DNA of 64,000 nucleotides from Macrocystis pyrifera (lineage: Eukaryota > Sar > Phaeophyceae > Laminariales > Laminariaceae), in the NCBI GenBank assembly GCA_031763025.1, contig JASSKH010000021.1, positions 6,342,611 through 6,406,610 of the forward strand, read 5' to 3'. The translations under genes and the position numbers were made by a program. The first letter of the stretch is position 1. Every line of letters starts with the position of its first letter. Below are positions 45,028-56,199 of this stretch, one piece after another. The notes under the pieces are model-generated. The model did no database searches and was not told where the DNA came from. It was given only the letters and a program-made list of their open reading frames with translations.

Positions 45028-45140
45028 TTTCGTCTTCAAAGTATTATGCCGGATTTAGAGGTGGAAACCAGGATACACACGACAAAATCCAGTATGTGTT
45101 ACCACAGGTGTGTCCGTACTGCTGCCGTGTTTTTCATATA
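45028..45140. repeat. Tandem repeat T, displaced fourth unit
   Basis: TTTTTCGTCTTCAAAGTATTATGCCGG then GTGGAAACCAGGA, CGACAAAATCCAGTA and GTGTCCGTACTGCTGCC match unit 2 of the array at 42,699. LINE-C and its tail sit between this unit and the rest. Confidence 0.65.
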
Positions 45141-45685
45141 TCAAGAAGAGCAGAAGAGACCAAGAACATTTACGATAATTGAGATTCACCAACGACGGCG
45201 CATAGGTAGGTGGGTAGTAGGTAGTGCAGCAGCAGCAGCAGCAGTAGATGTTCGTTCGTGTTGCTTCAGCACGAAACAGAATAATCCGTGTTCGCCCATC
45301 AGATTCATCGCAGATTTATGACTACTGCAGGTATTACTGACGTCGCGCCTCATTACCACCAACTACTAGAAATATAGTCGCAAGTGAGCAACCACAGGGG
45401 ACGGAGGTCGATCGAGTTGAGGGAGGTATGCTCATCGGCAGGCAGGGAGAGGATGGATGGTGCGAATTTGCTCTACCTTACTTATTGGTCGATGGAGGAC
45501 CGAGATCTCTCAGGAACATAGACAGGACATACATACATGCAGTCAGTGAATATGGGTACTGACACTTCAGTCTGACAATCGTACCCGTCGCGCTTACCAG
45601 TCGACTATTTTTTTCCTGTTGTTTTGTCGGATCTTCGTACTATATTGAAAGGATAGAGAACAATAATAATGCAGCAACAACAACG

Positions 45686-45716
<31 letters not shown>

Positions 45717-46326
45717 CCGACCCCGCCGTGGTGATGATGATGTCCTGGGATTATTATTAGCTCATTTCCCTGAAACCCCGCTTTTGCGGTTACAAAAATA
45801 GACCACCCCAACACGGAAAGGGGCCCACTTCGGTCAGCAGGCTGTGTACAGAACTCAAAGCCAATTCCCACACGTATCCTGCTATGCAATGTCCCGCCAT
45901 ATCTCCGTATCAAACCCAGATCTCCGTACCAAATCACCGAATAATTATTGCTGCTGTCACAAGGAGAGTGATGTCATGGGTACATATTTCAAGATACCTG
46001 GCAGGCTGTAATAATGCACAAAAATAAAACGACGGGAGACAACAAACAAATATCAGTACAACAAAGTACGAGAAAGAGCGCACGGCAGTACCGGAGCGCG
46101 GGGGGGGGGGGGTACCATCGACTTGGAAGGGAACAGGGCATCACAGCACAGAGCAACCATAAAAAAGTAAACGTACGAGTGTCACACCGGAAATACCGTG
46201 AAATGGTGTCGGTCCTCGTAGGTAGGCATTATTCTTAGCGATGATTCACATGTACCAGGTATGTATGTACTTATTATTCATACCGTATGGGATGATCCGA
46301 TAAATTGGTATCGTGTCGAACGGTAG
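45141..46326. other. No gene seen; CAG and CAA runs
   Basis: (CAG)n at 45,227-45,245 and (CAA)n at 45,677-45,717. G run at 46,100-46,112. No coding. Confidence 0.5.
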
Positions 46327-46435
46327 TATTACGGGGGTCCATAGTTAACAGGACCTATGGTGTACATAAAAACCGTTATATATACCTATTTTTACTAACA
46401 AAATTTGGTACCGTTAACTATCGACCCCCGTAATA
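46327..46435. mobile_element. MITE-1 copy l
   Basis: TATTACGGGGGTCCATAGTT left, AACTATCGACCCCCGTAATA right. GTTAAC type; same internal orientation as copy a. Confidence 0.95.
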
Positions 46436-46459
46436 GTAGTATGCTGTAGCAAGTCCTAC

Positions 46460-46567
46460 TATTACGGGGGGTCCATTTAACAGGACAAAATTTTGTTAGT
46501 AAAAACAGGTAAATATATAGGTTTTTATGTATATCATAGGTCCTATTAACTATGGACCACCGTAATA
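46460..46567. mobile_element. MITE-1 copy m
   Basis: TATTACGGGGGGTCCATTTA left, AACTATGGACCACCGTAATA right. GTTAAC type; internal orientation opposite to copy l, 24 bp away. Confidence 0.95.
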
Positions 46568-46572
46568 TCCAT

Positions 46573-46640
46573 CCTACTACTACTGCTCTCCTGCTGCTAC
46601 TACTACTACTTTACTACTACTACTGCTACTACTACTACTT

Positions 46641-46734
<94 letters not shown>

Positions 46735-46745
46735 GCTACTACTAA
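46573..46745. repeat. TAC trinucleotide microsatellite
   Basis: (CTA)n with a few CTG and TTT interruptions, beginning six bases from MITE-1 copy m. Confidence 0.95.
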
Positions 46746-49248
46746 TGCTGCTGCTGCTGCTGCCGCTGTTGTAGTTTAAACCCTAACCCCATCCATGTTG
46801 TTACCAGTAGTTCAGTTCGCACACTGATTTCAAAGCATGTGTGCTCCGTATTCGTCGCATGCATGTGTTTTTAGGTGGGAGGCGTCATCCTTCCCAGCCA
46901 TTTTTTTTTTATTGCCTTTGTTTGTGTGACGACGGACTCCTTGATTCGAGAGTTAATGCGAGAACGACAACAACAACTACTGCTGTAACAACAAAGAAAA
47001 GAAGTGTCCCGAAAACCGACATGAATCTGACACCGATGGTTACCGACTACCGATTCGATACCGATTACCGATAAGTCGCCGCATGTTTGATAGGGAGAAG
47101 CGCGGACAGCTGCTGTTTCCCCTATACCTAACCCCACGCCAAACCATCATGGTCTACACACCATAAAAAAGGTCACACAGCCTAAGCCAAGGTACACAGC
47201 ACAGCAGCAGGGCGCAGGCAGGCACATCGCACTACCTTGCACCAGCAAAGGAAGTGAAGCTAACGCCGGGGCGTGGCGTGTGTGGCACCTTGCTTGCCTC
47301 CATGGAGAATGCACTCGCTTTCTATGGAGGTCACAACAGAGAGATGAAGCCGACGATGAAGCAGAGGGCACGGAGAAAGCCACGAGCAAAATAGAGAGGA
47401 GGGGGAGATGGCGCGACGATGAAGAATAAGAAGTGATTGGAAGAAGAGTGGACTCTCGGAGGAGGAGCCTATAGTCTTTCATTTTTAGTTGGTTTTTATA
47501 TATTTTTTTGCGTGGCCAACAGCTAATAGTAGTGTTGGATACTATTTTTAAAGCAGTGCATGAGTGGTCATAGTCTACGTGGTACAGGGAAATACTACCG
47601 CGTATCGCCCTGTTATTGGTACGTTGAAGCGGAAGTTGTATCATTGCACCGCGGTCGCGTTGCCTTGTGGAAACCCGGCACCATGCTGCCACCAAGTATT
47701 GTTTCTGGGAAGGGGGAGAACTGGCATCGACTGGAAGGGAGTGGTAACGAAAAATTACCCGCGAAAGAGAGGGCGAAATGGGCTGAGGCGAGGATGAGGC
47801 GGTGAGGCGGTCATGGAGAACCGCAGCGGGACAGCACACGGAGGCGCACGATTGGCGCGAACATTATCACAAGAACAGAAGCAGCTGTCGTCGTTTTTTT
47901 TTTCTGGATTTTGACGAGGCAGCCCTAAGGCAGCGGTATTGAGTACCTGTGATTTACGTCACTGACTGGTTCTGGTAGTACTTCCGTCATGTATACGTAC
48001 CCGTCATGAGGAATGGCCCCAGCAATTATCAGTGACGTGGTATCATAGCTAGCTGTGCTGCACATTTTTTCAGACAGTTCCGGGAAGGCATGGCGGTCGT
48101 TGGTATTTGTCTTATCGTGGTTTTGGTTCGATTGCTCTCTTTTCAACTGCATGTACGCGAGTCGTTACCCTGACAGCACCCCAGGCAGCAGGAAGGCGTG
48201 TTCCTGCCTGTGTTCACGAATAAATGCCGTGCGTTTTGTACGGTGCAGGCTGCACTCGAGTCTGACAGCAACCGCTGTAAGTCAGAAGTAGCCACGGGTT
48301 GGTTCTTAGTTGTTGTGGGAACGAGGGAACTCTGCTGTTTATTCTTCTGTTGTTTGTTAGAGCAACCTCTGGACGCAATACATACCTGGCAGGAAATACT
48401 GTAGTGCATACTCGTATATATGTGTATGACAGGGATTCCTTCATCTTTATTTTCTTGGGGAGGCGATAAAAGCGGCACCACTGACTGGAATCTGCGGTCG
48501 CTGTCAACGGGAGGAGTAGGAAGGAGGTGGCGGACCTTGTGGCTACGAGTGAGTACAGATAGGTTCCCGGCTCGTCCAGGAATAGCAGAGAGCCGGACAC
48601 GTATTATACCGTTATGCTCGCCGTGCTCCCCCTCTGTGAGGTACGAGCACGATGATCCTTTGTTTTGGGCTTTGCTTTGCCAGAGTGTTCGTTTGTTTTT
48701 TCGTTTTTGGTTGCTTCCTATCTTGATTTGGTCTCTCTCTCATTGAAATCCACGAGGGAAAGAGGGTTCATTTTGGGGTCTGTCTTAATTCTTCAGGAGT
48801 ACGTATTATGATTTACTCGTTTATTATTACACTGGTACGTATTAATAGCAAGTTTTGATAACATTATGGGTTTTGTACCCGCTACTCTGACAGTCATAGC
48901 ACTTCATTTTTACTTTCGTCTGGATCATTTTACGGCTATTTTTATGTTCATAAAATTAAGAAACAACACGAGGCCAAGGAATACGTCGGAACTCATCTTT
49001 CTTCGCAAGCTGCTTGTTGTGATACTTCGATCGCGCCTTCCACATACTCAATGCCGGTATACGAGTTAGTCCGTATGTTCTACGGAAGCCAAAAAATACC
49101 TGAAGCTGCAGGATATATTTTTTCATCTGTTTCACAGCACCCACACTCTATCTCAGATCTGCGTCCACATAAGTTTCACCAGGTACTTTTTCTACAGGAA
49201 GGGTAGCAATAAAAAAACATCTACTTGACTAAGTTAACTTACTATTTC
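46746..49248. other. No gene supported
   Basis: A 230-codon minus frame at 47,147-47,839 has Ser/Leu-rich composition and no recognised domain; the overlapping plus frame at 47,560 ends KLPAKERAKWAEARMRR. Neither has splice or family support. An A-run and CCCTAACCCC occur near 46,782. Confidence 0.4.
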
Positions 49249-49286
49249 GGCAAGTTTTCACTGCGACACTGTTGTGAAAACTTGCC
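49249..49286. other. Perfect 13-bp hairpin
   Basis: GGCAAGTTTTCAC and GTGAAAACTTGCC separated by 12 bases; a third GGCAAGTT follows at 49,296. No gene is nearby, so a terminator role cannot be claimed. Confidence 0.6.
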
Positions 49287-49854
49287 AAACTGTTTGGCAA
49301 GTTGTTAGAATTTGGACAAAACTCGAAGTTGGACATTGGGATTGAATTACCCTGAAAATATTGCAATCAGGGGAGCCGCTGGCCTATATCCTTGACAAGG
49401 AATTTCATATAGAATACGCGCCTGCGTACCAACGCCCAGATGGGTACGTAGGGTGACTCGTGTACTGAGTCAAGCTGGGGAGACTATTGAGAGGGTTTAG
49501 TGGGTTCAACTCCTACACTACTTCAGTCGGGAGAGATAAAATCTAGACTTAGGTGCCTACATCCTCGGAGTACACCACACTTTAATGACGGTCAGAGACA
49601 GGCCCGGCCAAGGTGGAAGAAACGAACCGGGTTCGTTCGGTTTATCACAATACTTGTAAAATTCGGTAAAAATGAATATATAGACGAGACGTATTACGCA
49701 GCTTACATATTTAATCAGTCGAGCTCACAGCTGGCGTATTAAAAAAAAAAAAAACTATTGGAAAAATCTCGACACTGAATTGACGTTTTGACGGCCGATC
49801 TTTTAACCTAGATTGAGAATTGAAGACTTATTAGGTTAGGTGTTTAATATGTTG
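49287..49854. other. No gene seen
   Basis: A run of 14 A at 49,741. No coding. Confidence 0.4.
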
Positions 49855-50196
49855 TTTTTTTTTTTTTTTTTTTTTTTTTTAATCATCACTTTTACTTTCC
49901 AGCCCACTCGTACGAGGTTTTACTCTCGACGATCTTCTGGACAAGCCGTGGTCACAGGTGTCGTCCCTTCTCCCCCCCGGTACGTGCCTTTAGTTTTTAT
50001 CGCGCATAGGGTTCAGCATTCCCACTGCTCGTCGATTTTCATCGAATGTAGCCAACTCACGCTTTCGCGCTTTCCGCTTATCAATTTTTTATGCAAGAAA
50101 AAGTCCCTATGAGCATGCACTCGGTGAGACTCGAACTCACGAAATTGATCTTGACAGGCTCGCGGACCACCTACCAAGCTACCGTGTACGGTACGG
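49855..50196 (-). mobile_element. SINE-1, full-length candidate with tRNA-like head
   Basis: Minus strand. The head at 50,196-50,115 has GGTAGCTTGGTAGG (box A-like), an anticodon-loop-like CTGTCAA (GUC, Asp type) and GTGAGTTCGAGTCTCAC, a perfect T-arm with box B. A body of about 190 bp contains GTGACCACGGCTTGTCCAG and TGGGCTGGAAAGTAAAAG, then a tail of about 24 A (T at 49,854-49,879 on the plus strand). The acceptor stem is not complementary, so it is a tRNA-derived SINE and not a tRNA gene. SINEs are transcribed by pol III and moved by LINE machinery (established). Confidence 0.7.
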
Positions 50197-50274
50197 TAGC
50201 TTAGGGCGTGAACACCTACATCTGATCAACATTCATCGGAGGTATGTACATTATTGTCTTTTTTCGCCATAATG

Positions 50275-50645
50275 CCGTGGCATGCCGTGGCACCACCTGC
50301 GGCAAAACCTTCCACGGCATCTTCCACGGCATACCACGGAACCTTCCACGGACCTCCACGGCATATCATGGGACCCTAACCCTAACCGTAACCCCAACCC
50401 CAACCCCAACCCTAACCTAGGTGCCGAGGACATTGGCGTGCCGTGGGGGTTGCCATGACATTCCGTGGGGTTGCCATGGAGCGCCGTGGCGGTAGCTGCG
50501 GGGGTTGCCATGGTACTACCCATGGCATGTCATGGCAACCCCCACGGCGTGCCATGGAATCTATTGCCACACCATGGTATGCCGTGGTGATGCCATGGTA
50601 TGCCATGGGCGGTACCATGGTAATGCCACGGCATGCCCACGACAA
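50275..50645. repeat. CCGTGG/CCATGG palindromic minisatellite
   Basis: Short units on TGCCGTGGCATGCCATGG, many self-complementary. The array is split by a telomere-like tract at 50,373-50,418 and changes strand composition after it: the left part is written as CCACGG, the right part as CCGTGG. Confidence 0.85.
50373..50418. repeat. Interstitial telomere-like repeat
   Basis: CCCTAACCCTAACC followed by CGTAACC/CCCAACC variants and ending CCCTAACC. Six-base CCCTAA units correspond to TTAGGG telomere type. Too short and too degenerate for a chromosome end. Confidence 0.75.
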
Positions 50646-52480
50646 GGTCAAATAGTGTAGAACCCTGTTTTTTTGTCGTGAATCGTGACAAAATAGATAA
50701 CTATCAATCGTTCTTGTCGTGTCGCGAAATACGCCGGATCAAAGTATGTAGTACACAACCCACGCGCATCAAGGGCATCCTCCGAGGACCGGTATAGTGG
50801 CGTGAAAGACTCTGTTTCGTACGCCACTTGAGGACAAAGGGGCGGCACCCCAAAGGCACCGCTAGGCGCAGGCCAACGAGCACGATGTGGCCTCGACATT
50901 TCGAGGAGGACGAGCCACAGCTCGCAGGCAAAATCGAAAATGATCTACGAATGTCACAGGCCAGGCCGGAGAGACAGCCTGGGAGATGGAAGCTCGCGAG
51001 GCGGACTTGGCCGACGATCGGTGAGATTGGAATCTCGCAGGCTAGGTCAGGCTTCGGCCCGGGGTTCGAATATGTATCACGGGCCTGGCCAGGCGCAGTC
51101 GGCCGGGCCCGGCCTCGACGTGAACCACTCGCGAGAGCTGGCTCTACCCGTAAACACCATTGGATTTGAAATATGGGAAATGTTACAATTTGAAAATATT
51201 GTGAAACGTGACGTTTCTCACCTTGTTGTTGGTTAGAAATGAAACACGATTCGTGATTTTTATCATGTGAAACAAATCCCTAATCGTGTTTGTTTGTTTG
51301 TTTGTTTTCGTTCGAGACGGCCCCAAGTGGATACTGGTGTGCAGTGGACGCCCCGTGTAAAGAAACGTCAATTTGGTGTCCAGGCTCAAAATGCCTTATT
51401 TGTCCACGGTCTTGATTCAACTCTATTGTAAAAGAAGTAGACTAGGTCCCACTGTTGACCCGTGTTTCTTTTCCCAAATTTATGACGATCTGAGCTTTTT
51501 TTCTACATATACAGCTTCATAGCTGCAGGAGCCCACTGTGGCGAAAGAAGGACCAGCTTCGGAGTGGCTGGGATAGAGAGCATAGGCCTGCCCCGCTCTC
51601 TCACACTTTCCTCATCACCGCCATTACACTAGACTCCGACGTCTAATAGTTCTTAGTTTTATTTGCGGACATGAGCGGCCCATTCTACGTACTATTACCG
51701 TCTGTACAAAACCAGCAAGGCAGCGAGTTGCAGCCTGTGCCTGCCTGTACGACCGCTTGTCAAGGGTGTAACACCTATACGTAAATGCTGGTGTTATGGC
51801 AGTGATTTGAGTGATGCAGAAAGGCCGGCAAGTACCTGGTGGATACAGGTGTTGGGACAGTATTTTTAGTATTTGGTAAGCGTGTGTCATGGAACGGAGA
51901 ACCAGGAATTTTCGCTCAAGGCACGAGCCTCGCCCTCAGTCTCTCATCGTGTTCGCAAGGAATGAATGTAGCTGCTCTTCTTCTATCTCTATGTAATCAA
52001 CACCCGTGAGCACCAACGAGTACCTGCTCAACAGCGAATCCAGCAAGGGATACAATGTGTCCCGATCTTGATCAAAACAGTCGCCTTCGTCGATCGCCTG
52101 CCGTCACCCATTTCGTTCGTCGGTCGGTCGATCGGTCAGTCTGTCGGTCGGTCGGTTGGTCGATCGCCGCGTCGTTATTCGCGCGCCGCCACGGGCTCGC
52201 TCGATCGATCGATCGCGCTGTCGCTCGTCGCTGCTGCAGTTTTCTTCTCCATCAAGCCTTCTATAATATAAGACACCACTCCCGAAAAATAAGCACTGGT
52301 TTTGCACTACTTATTAAACCAAAAAAATATTATATTTTCGGGACAGAGTGGTACACATCTGCGCTCGTCACCCACGATGGAGTAAATTTTCCGTCCCAGA
52401 TTGTCGTCACCCGCAGCATTCCTTCCCGCTAGGTTAAAAGCTATCATCCTACGAGGTACAACACACCAAAAACAAGGTGT
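50646..52480. other. No gene supported
   Basis: The GC-rich segment 50,830-51,170 has repeated CAGGCC/GGCCGG words. GGTC and CGAT tandem bits at 52,118-52,165 and 52,199-52,214. No domain recognised. Confidence 0.45.
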
Positions 52481-52518
52481 TTCCCTCGTTAAGGCGGTTA
52501 ACCGCCTTACCAAGGGAA
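52481..52518. other. 38-bp near-perfect palindrome
   Basis: Core TAAGGCGGTTAACCGCCTTA is a perfect 20-bp palindrome; the flanks TTCCCT and AAGGGAA extend it with two mismatched positions. GGCGGT words recur within 100 bp. Function unknown. Confidence 0.8.
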
Positions 52519-53469
52519 CTCCACACCCTCAAAAAGGCTGTAACCGCCCTGTTCACGAGTTAGGCAGCTTCCCCCAGTAGGGCGGTCACAGCGCTCAGGC
52601 ACACCACCGCCTTCTGGAGGGACCCCTACTGCTGGTACCGTAGACCTCCCCTACTGCTGGTACCGTATTGCGGAAAAGGCCGATACTCGTTGTCCGCTCT
52701 GTACGAAAAGACTCCGCACGGGGCGTGTGACAACACAGCGAAGAACTTTTTCCCGAACCGAATCGATTTCTCTGTTTAGGGCCCCTAAGTGGGGTGCCTG
52801 TGGATTGCGATATCACACACCTAACTAACCCCCCCCCCCCCCCCGCCCGACCCCCCCGCCCCCCCAGTCTCCCCTCTCCCCTCTGCAGGAAGGGCGGGAA
52901 AAAAAATATTTTCCCATTTAGTTGTTCGTGTGACTGTGTGGCAATACTGAAAAAACGTGCGTACGTTCTCGTGCTCATGCGTAAATGCGTTGTTTTGCGT
53001 ACTTAGGTACCTGGTATCGGGCACCTTGTATCTGGTACGAGGTATTGTTCTTGCTAGTAGAGATGTTCTGGTTTGCTGCTCGGCTGGGCACTGCGTCGTC
53101 GTATGATTCAATGGTTATACACAACTGACATGTGTTGTAATTCTGGGTAGTCGAGAGTCAAGCCGTCGCCAAACTTGTTTCCACACAGCAGTGACACTAC
53201 CCACGCGATATTTCAAAGGTCCTCGATTTTCTCCAGGCAGTGCTTTTTGAACCAAGTCTGCCGACCCCACGGCCTTCGCGGCTTTCTGGACTACCTTTGA
53301 GCGAGCTCGGGGCGCCTTCGTACCACTCACTACTGATGTTGCAGTCGACGCAGCTACGCCGCTGTGGCCTACCAGGTATTGGTCGCCACCGCACAGTAGT
53401 AGTATACTATAATGAAAGCCCTCGGCATCGGGCCGGGGGGGGCTGGGGGACCTCGACATCGGAGGGGGT
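52519..53469. other. No gene; C run and short duplication
   Basis: CCCCTACTGCTGGTACCGTA occurs twice in tandem at about 52,623 and 52,649. Near-pure C at 52,830-52,866. Confidence 0.55.
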
Positions 53470-53517
<48 letters not shown>

Positions 53518-53577
53518 CTAATGTTCCCTAATGCATCTTGTGTCAGGCAAAGGGGGGGGGGGGGGGGGGGGGGGGGG
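53470..53577. repeat. Two long poly-G runs
   Basis: 47 G at 53,470-53,516 and 26 G at 53,552-53,577, separated by 35 bp. Poly-Gly and poly-Pro frames across them are artefacts. Run lengths may be inaccurate in the assembly. Confidence 0.9.
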
Positions 53578-54253
53578 TCTCCACCGTCCCGAGATTTCCC
53601 TTGTATCAAGCAAGGGGAGGTCAGGGCTTGCTACCGGCCTCTGGTTTCAGTTTGGAATATGTGTAGTTCAGGCGCAGACGGAGCGGACATACGGTGTCAG
53701 ATAAACCCCCCTCCTGTCGAGAGGAACGAAGTTGAAGAACTTGACGTGAGGTGTTGAAAAAAAAAAGCCTTTTCGGCACCCTCGTCCAGAATGCGTCGAG
53801 GGCAAGTCTATATGTTCGATTCGAAGTTTTTCTTGCACTTGTATGTTTTACCTGGGTCCCGCTGTTGAACCTTGCATGTTGTACACGACGCTTCGCTCCA
53901 CCGGCGGATTCCGTCGCCCCCTACGCTTGCCGTGGTGGTTTGTCGCCCCACCATCTTCCTGTCAACTACAGTACTTATTCCAGCCAATAGCTACGAAAGA
54001 GCATATATTTGTGCTGTGTGCCTCATCCTCCGTGCGTACCATGCTTGTTGTTTCGTAGTTCCAGAGCACTTCAGGCTGCGGCGAAGACTGCAAGGTCTGC
54101 GGCGCAAATGTTGCTCGCCAGGCCGTTGTTATACAATATGTGCCAGGTGTCGGCCGACGTCCACGCTACCTTGTGTATTAGGGACAGAGTCTCACCTGAG
54201 CCGTTTGATTCAACCTGTGCGCATCCTACCTTGCGGTTGTTTTATTGTTCCAG
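53578..54253. other. No recognised gene
   Basis: Several TTGTTCCAG/TTTCAG-like acceptor sequences, possibly the upstream part of the candidate exon that follows. Confidence 0.35.
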
Positions 54254-54344
54254 GTGTCGTGAGACTGAGCGAGAAGTGACAAAGGCGGCAGAGGCTGCGG
54301 CGCAACGGGACCGACGCCGTGCATTCGTTGTAGACACCACGTAA
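54254..54344 (+). CDS. Candidate terminal exon, charged helix
   Basis: It follows GGTTGTTTTATTGTTCCAG and encodes about 29 residues (RETEREVTKAAEAAAQRDRRR core, helix-forming and charged) to TAA at 54,342. A related stretch with GCTGCGGCGAAGACTGCAAGG follows a similar acceptor at 54,050-54,075, and the CATCCTACCTTGCGGTTGT lead-in recurs at 54,635-54,690, so this locus holds duplicated exon-edge sequence. Family unknown. Confidence 0.25.
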
Positions 54345-56199
54345 ACGTGCTTGCTGTTTTCCGTTCTTGTGAATGGCTCCTCCTTGTTGCCCTTCAGCCC
54401 ACTACCGTAAGCTGAGGGCTGGTGCTAGCGCCGGCCCTCGTCGCTGTCGTAAACAAAGGGCCGATCGTCAATGTTCCTAACCACCGTAGTTTAGAGTTTA
54501 CCCAATTGGGATCACCGCGACGGCGCTCGGACCTAATATCGCGAATATCTGAGATATAAAGCAGCTGGTATCATATTCGAAAGTACGTACAACGCACACA
54601 AGCGGGGCAGACCCATGTATCTTATACTACATGTGGGCCATCCTACCTTGTCTTACCTGTGCCGTATCTTACCTTCCGGTTGTCATATTATTTCAGGCTT
54701 CATTCAACCAACGATGTACAACAGTACGACAGTAAAAATACATAGCGGCGGCACTCCTTTTTTCGCCAGGGACACCGAGGGCTCCTGTGTGAGGGGGGCG
54801 TGACACCGCCGTGCCGGAACGGGAAGTTGGGTGGCGCTTGGGAGAGCCGGTGCTATGCGGGGCATACTTAAGCTGAGATTGATATGGAGATCAAGTATTT
54901 CTCTACAGCGAAAACAGCAGTGCGGAAGTTCGCCAGCAGTTGTCAAGCATAGCCCAGTCGGGCCTCGCGTGGCGGAGCTGAACACACCAACCCATCCGCC
55001 CAACCTTTCACCCATCCACCAACCTATGCCCCCAGCTACCCACCCTCCCATCGCCCCACCTACAATATACATCAGTTCCGCAGTATCTACAGCAGTAGTA
55101 TCGTAGTATGTTTAGAACTGGTGGCCCGAGGTAGCAAGGACGATATACAGTGTGCTTTGCGGTAATTTCTTGTGAATATGTAGTATCTCTAAGTTCACGA
55201 GAGATGCATGTTTTGTTCATAACCGACGGGAATAATTTTTCATAGGCATGGGCTCTACCGACGGAAACTAATAGCTGAAGTTGCCCAGAGGCAGAGAGAA
55301 GAGAAGAACGGCCACATTCGTCCCGTGCCCCCGCCTAGCTTCTCGTGATAGGCGCACAAGCAGAGCACGGCACTGCTCGCTGCCGATCGATATGCCTAGA
55401 GGCTAGGCTTGCTGGTGTGGTTTCTAGCAGCAACAGCGGCGGTCGGCGGGGACTACAGCATGCAACGGGAGGAAGAAGAGCAGAGGCAACGAGCGCTTTC
55501 CCCGGTACGTGTGCGAGAGGCGCACGAACTAAGCGGGGGTCCCGGGCGTTCGTGGGTCTAGACCCTGAACTCGTTCACAATGGGGCGAGGGGCTGTCGAC
55601 TCTGGTACACAATGATACACAAGCCCGTCTCATGCGTCCGCAAGCAAGCATCGTCAACTCGCTCGCTCAGGGCTGCCAGCCATCTTTTTTTTCCCACGTG
55701 CTTTTTTTTTTCTTGGCCGGTTCTCGCCCCAGCGGATGGGTAAAACGTAGCTTGTACATGCATGAAGTTATTATAGCTGCCACGGGTAGAAGGAAACCCA
55801 AGTATCGATGTCTTTTGTAAACCCGCGAATTCGCGAATCGGCTGTTCACAGGAGGGAACACTGAAGATAGCTGCAGCAGAATCGACTGGACTCGTGCCTC
55901 AGAAGTAGATATACATTACTGAGACGAGCGTACCACCGGCGCAGAGAGCACTTATCACGTACCAGAAAAATCCACAAAAGGCTATACCCAGGAAAGGAAA
56001 TACATACCCGGACCTAGAGTACTTGACATTCATATGGGAACGCCGATAACGCCGGAACGGAGGGCATATGTGGTGTACGAGTACATGCCAGGTTTTGCTT
56101 TGCCTTTCCTCACCAGATCCAGTACCCAGGAACGCGATACATTCTCGCACATACTGGTATATATTGACGGTTGTGTAGTTTCTAAGAGAGACGAAGATC
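54345..56199. other. No gene supported
   Basis: A minus frame at 55,899-56,312 (137 codons) ends in a hydrophobic, membrane-helix-like stretch (FLGIAFCGFFWYVISALCAG) but overlaps plus frames of similar quality and runs into the satellite; I cannot support it as a gene. Confidence 0.35.

Noticed and set aside
47147..47839. 230-codon minus-strand frame as a gene
   Set aside because: No domain, Ser/Leu-rich low-information composition, competing plus-strand frames, and no splice or start context.
50112..50196. Functional tRNA-Asp gene
   Set aside because: The T-arm and box sequences are good, but the acceptor stem does not pair and the unit continues into a SINE body with a poly-A tail.
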